From positions 1 through 33,217 of the forward strand of contig CASERZ010000014.1 of the NCBI GenBank assembly GCA_949290515.1: 33,217 nt of DNA, written 5' to 3'. The notes under the pieces are model-generated. The model did no database searches. It had not been told where the DNA came from and saw nothing but the letters and a program-made list of their open reading frames with translations. The translations under genes and the position numbers were made by a program. Within the stretch, counting starts at the first letter, position 1. Every line of letters starts with the position of its first letter. This DNA is from an uncultured Christensenella sp. GTDB taxonomy: Bacteria > Bacillota > Clostridia > Christensenellales > UBA3700. Shown piece after piece: positions 32,651 to 33,217 of this stretch.

Positions 32651-33019
32651 ATGGAAAAATATCAACTTATTTGCAAACTGCTCGATGAGAAAAAGGCAAA
32701 GGACATCACGATAGTAAATATAGAGGGATTGACGATTATTGCCGATAAATTCGTGATATGTTCGGCACGTTCGAATACGCAGGTCAAAGCGCTTGTCGAT
32801 ATAGTCGACGAGGGAATGTCCAAAGAGGGATACGAGCCTTTGAGAGTAGAGGGCAAGCAGGAAGGAAGATGGGCAGTACTCGACTACGGCGACGTAATAG
32901 TACACATATTCTACGAGGAGACGAGAAAACTCTATTCGCTCGAACAGCTTTGGTCGGACGGTACCAACGTAACGCATTACGGCACTGAAGAGAGTAGCAT
33001 AAACGGCGATAAAGAATAA
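32651..33019 (+). CDS. rsfS: Ribosome silencing factor
   Basis: The 122-residue protein is the RsfS/Iojap family, which binds uL14 on the 50S subunit and blocks joining with 30S when nutrients are short. Typical features are KKAKDITIVNIEGLTIIADKFV-like strands near residue 14-35, VKALVDIVDEGM, WAVLDYGDVIVHIF and YSLEQLW. CAAGGAG precedes the ATG. The 131-bp gap before it contains TATAAT (32606-32611) without a clear -35. It closes the nadD-yqeK-rsfS run and a terminator follows. Confidence 0.95.
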   Translation: MEKYQLICKLLDEKKAKDITIVNIEGLTIIADKFVICSARSNTQVKALVDIVDEGMSKEGYEPLRVEGKQEGRWAVLDYGDVIVHIFYEETRKLYSLEQLWSDGTNVTHYGTEESSINGDKE

Positions 33020-33087
33020 TATAATGAGAAATATTCCGACAAGCGCGTATTATATCAAATGTGACGCGTAAGAATTTTATAAAACAA

Positions 33088-33112
33088 GGACCGCTAAGGC
33101 GGTCTTTTTTTT
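33088..33112 (+). terminator. Terminator of rsfS
   Basis: GACCGC and GCGGTC (6 bp, loop TAAG) are followed by eight T. It lies about 70 bases after the stop codon. Confidence 0.88.
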
Positions 33113-33122
33113 GTTATCAGAA

Positions 33123-33217
33123 AACCACCCGTTAGACGGGTGGTTCAAAAGAGGCTATGCCGATGAGTGCTGAAAAAGTACCTCCTGTGTTAGTATATAA
33201 TTGGGTCTGCCACCTAA
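33123..33217. mobile_element. Possible end of an IS200/IS605-type element
   Basis: A perfect hairpin AACCACCCGT/ACGGGTGGTT with loop TAG (33123-33145) sits just beyond the rsfS terminator. GGGTGGTT hairpins of this kind are common at the ends of IS200/IS605 elements and TnpB-bearing relatives, where the transposase reads a subterminal hairpin. A TATAAT-like box (33192-33200) and the window edge follow, so no transposase can be seen. It could also be a second terminator. Confidence 0.35.

Overview
The window looks like chromosome from an anaerobic, spore-forming member of the Bacillota (class Clostridia), probably an uncultured lineage. The reasons are a full-length spoIVA, an exosporium-like surface protein, a leucine T-box in front of leuA, an NfnAB-type electron-bifurcating transhydrogenase, and the Bacillota order obgE-yhbY-nadD-yqeK-rsfS. 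Almost all genes lie on the + strand. The first ~420 bases are visibly more GC-rich than the rest.

Layout. 1-289 (-): start of a NimA-like flavin-binding protein, cut by the window edge. 607-1704: lipoprotein. 1903-3381: spoIVA behind a sigma-E-like promoter. 3382-3623: two tandem copies of a palindromic intergenic repeat. 3765-4328 (-): small BclA-like spore-surface protein, also behind a sigma-E-like promoter. 4529-5761: DUF3810 membrane metallopeptidase-like protein. 6093-7746: PiT phosphate transporter with its DUF47/PhoU-like partner. 7747-8505: a dense inverted cluster of the same palindromic repeat. 8515-10513: promoter, leucine T-box and leuA. 10633-12159: MATE transporter. 12325-19755: aromatic amino acid cluster aroB-aroA-aroC-pheA-aroE/K fusion-aroQ-tyrA. 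It covers every step from DAHP to phenylpyruvate and 4-hydroxyphenylpyruvate, but has no DAHP synthase. 19756-21095: 1.3 kb of AT-rich DNA without a convincing gene but with repeated operator-like palindromes. 21172-24294: CtpE-like P-type ATPase with a long charged N-terminal extension. 24500-25789 purA, 25823-26467 nth, 26521-28714 nfnA-nfnB, 28886-30447 obgE-yhbY, 30585-31322 (-) unknown membrane protein, 31410-32519 nadD-yqeK fusion, 32651-33019 rsfS. A hairpin at the right edge resembles an IS200/IS605-type end.

The genes group by function: sporulation (spoIVA and the surface protein), phosphate uptake (pit and DUF47), leucine and aromatic amino acid synthesis, redox balance between ferredoxin, NADH and NADPH (NfnAB), and ribosome assembly or dormancy control (obgE, yhbY, rsfS).

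The least ordinary signals are non-coding. First, a family of ~130-bp palindromic repeats changes sequence on both arms so that pairing is kept; two copies start directly after a stop codon. Second, three genes have a -10 box exactly six bases before the ATG and no Shine-Dalgarno sequence, which predicts leaderless mRNAs. Third, a promoter/operator-like module is duplicated in the 1.3-kb gap. I saw no CRISPR array, prophage, rRNA, tRNA or clear new defence system. All family assignments come from reading the translations and motifs; no database search was run.
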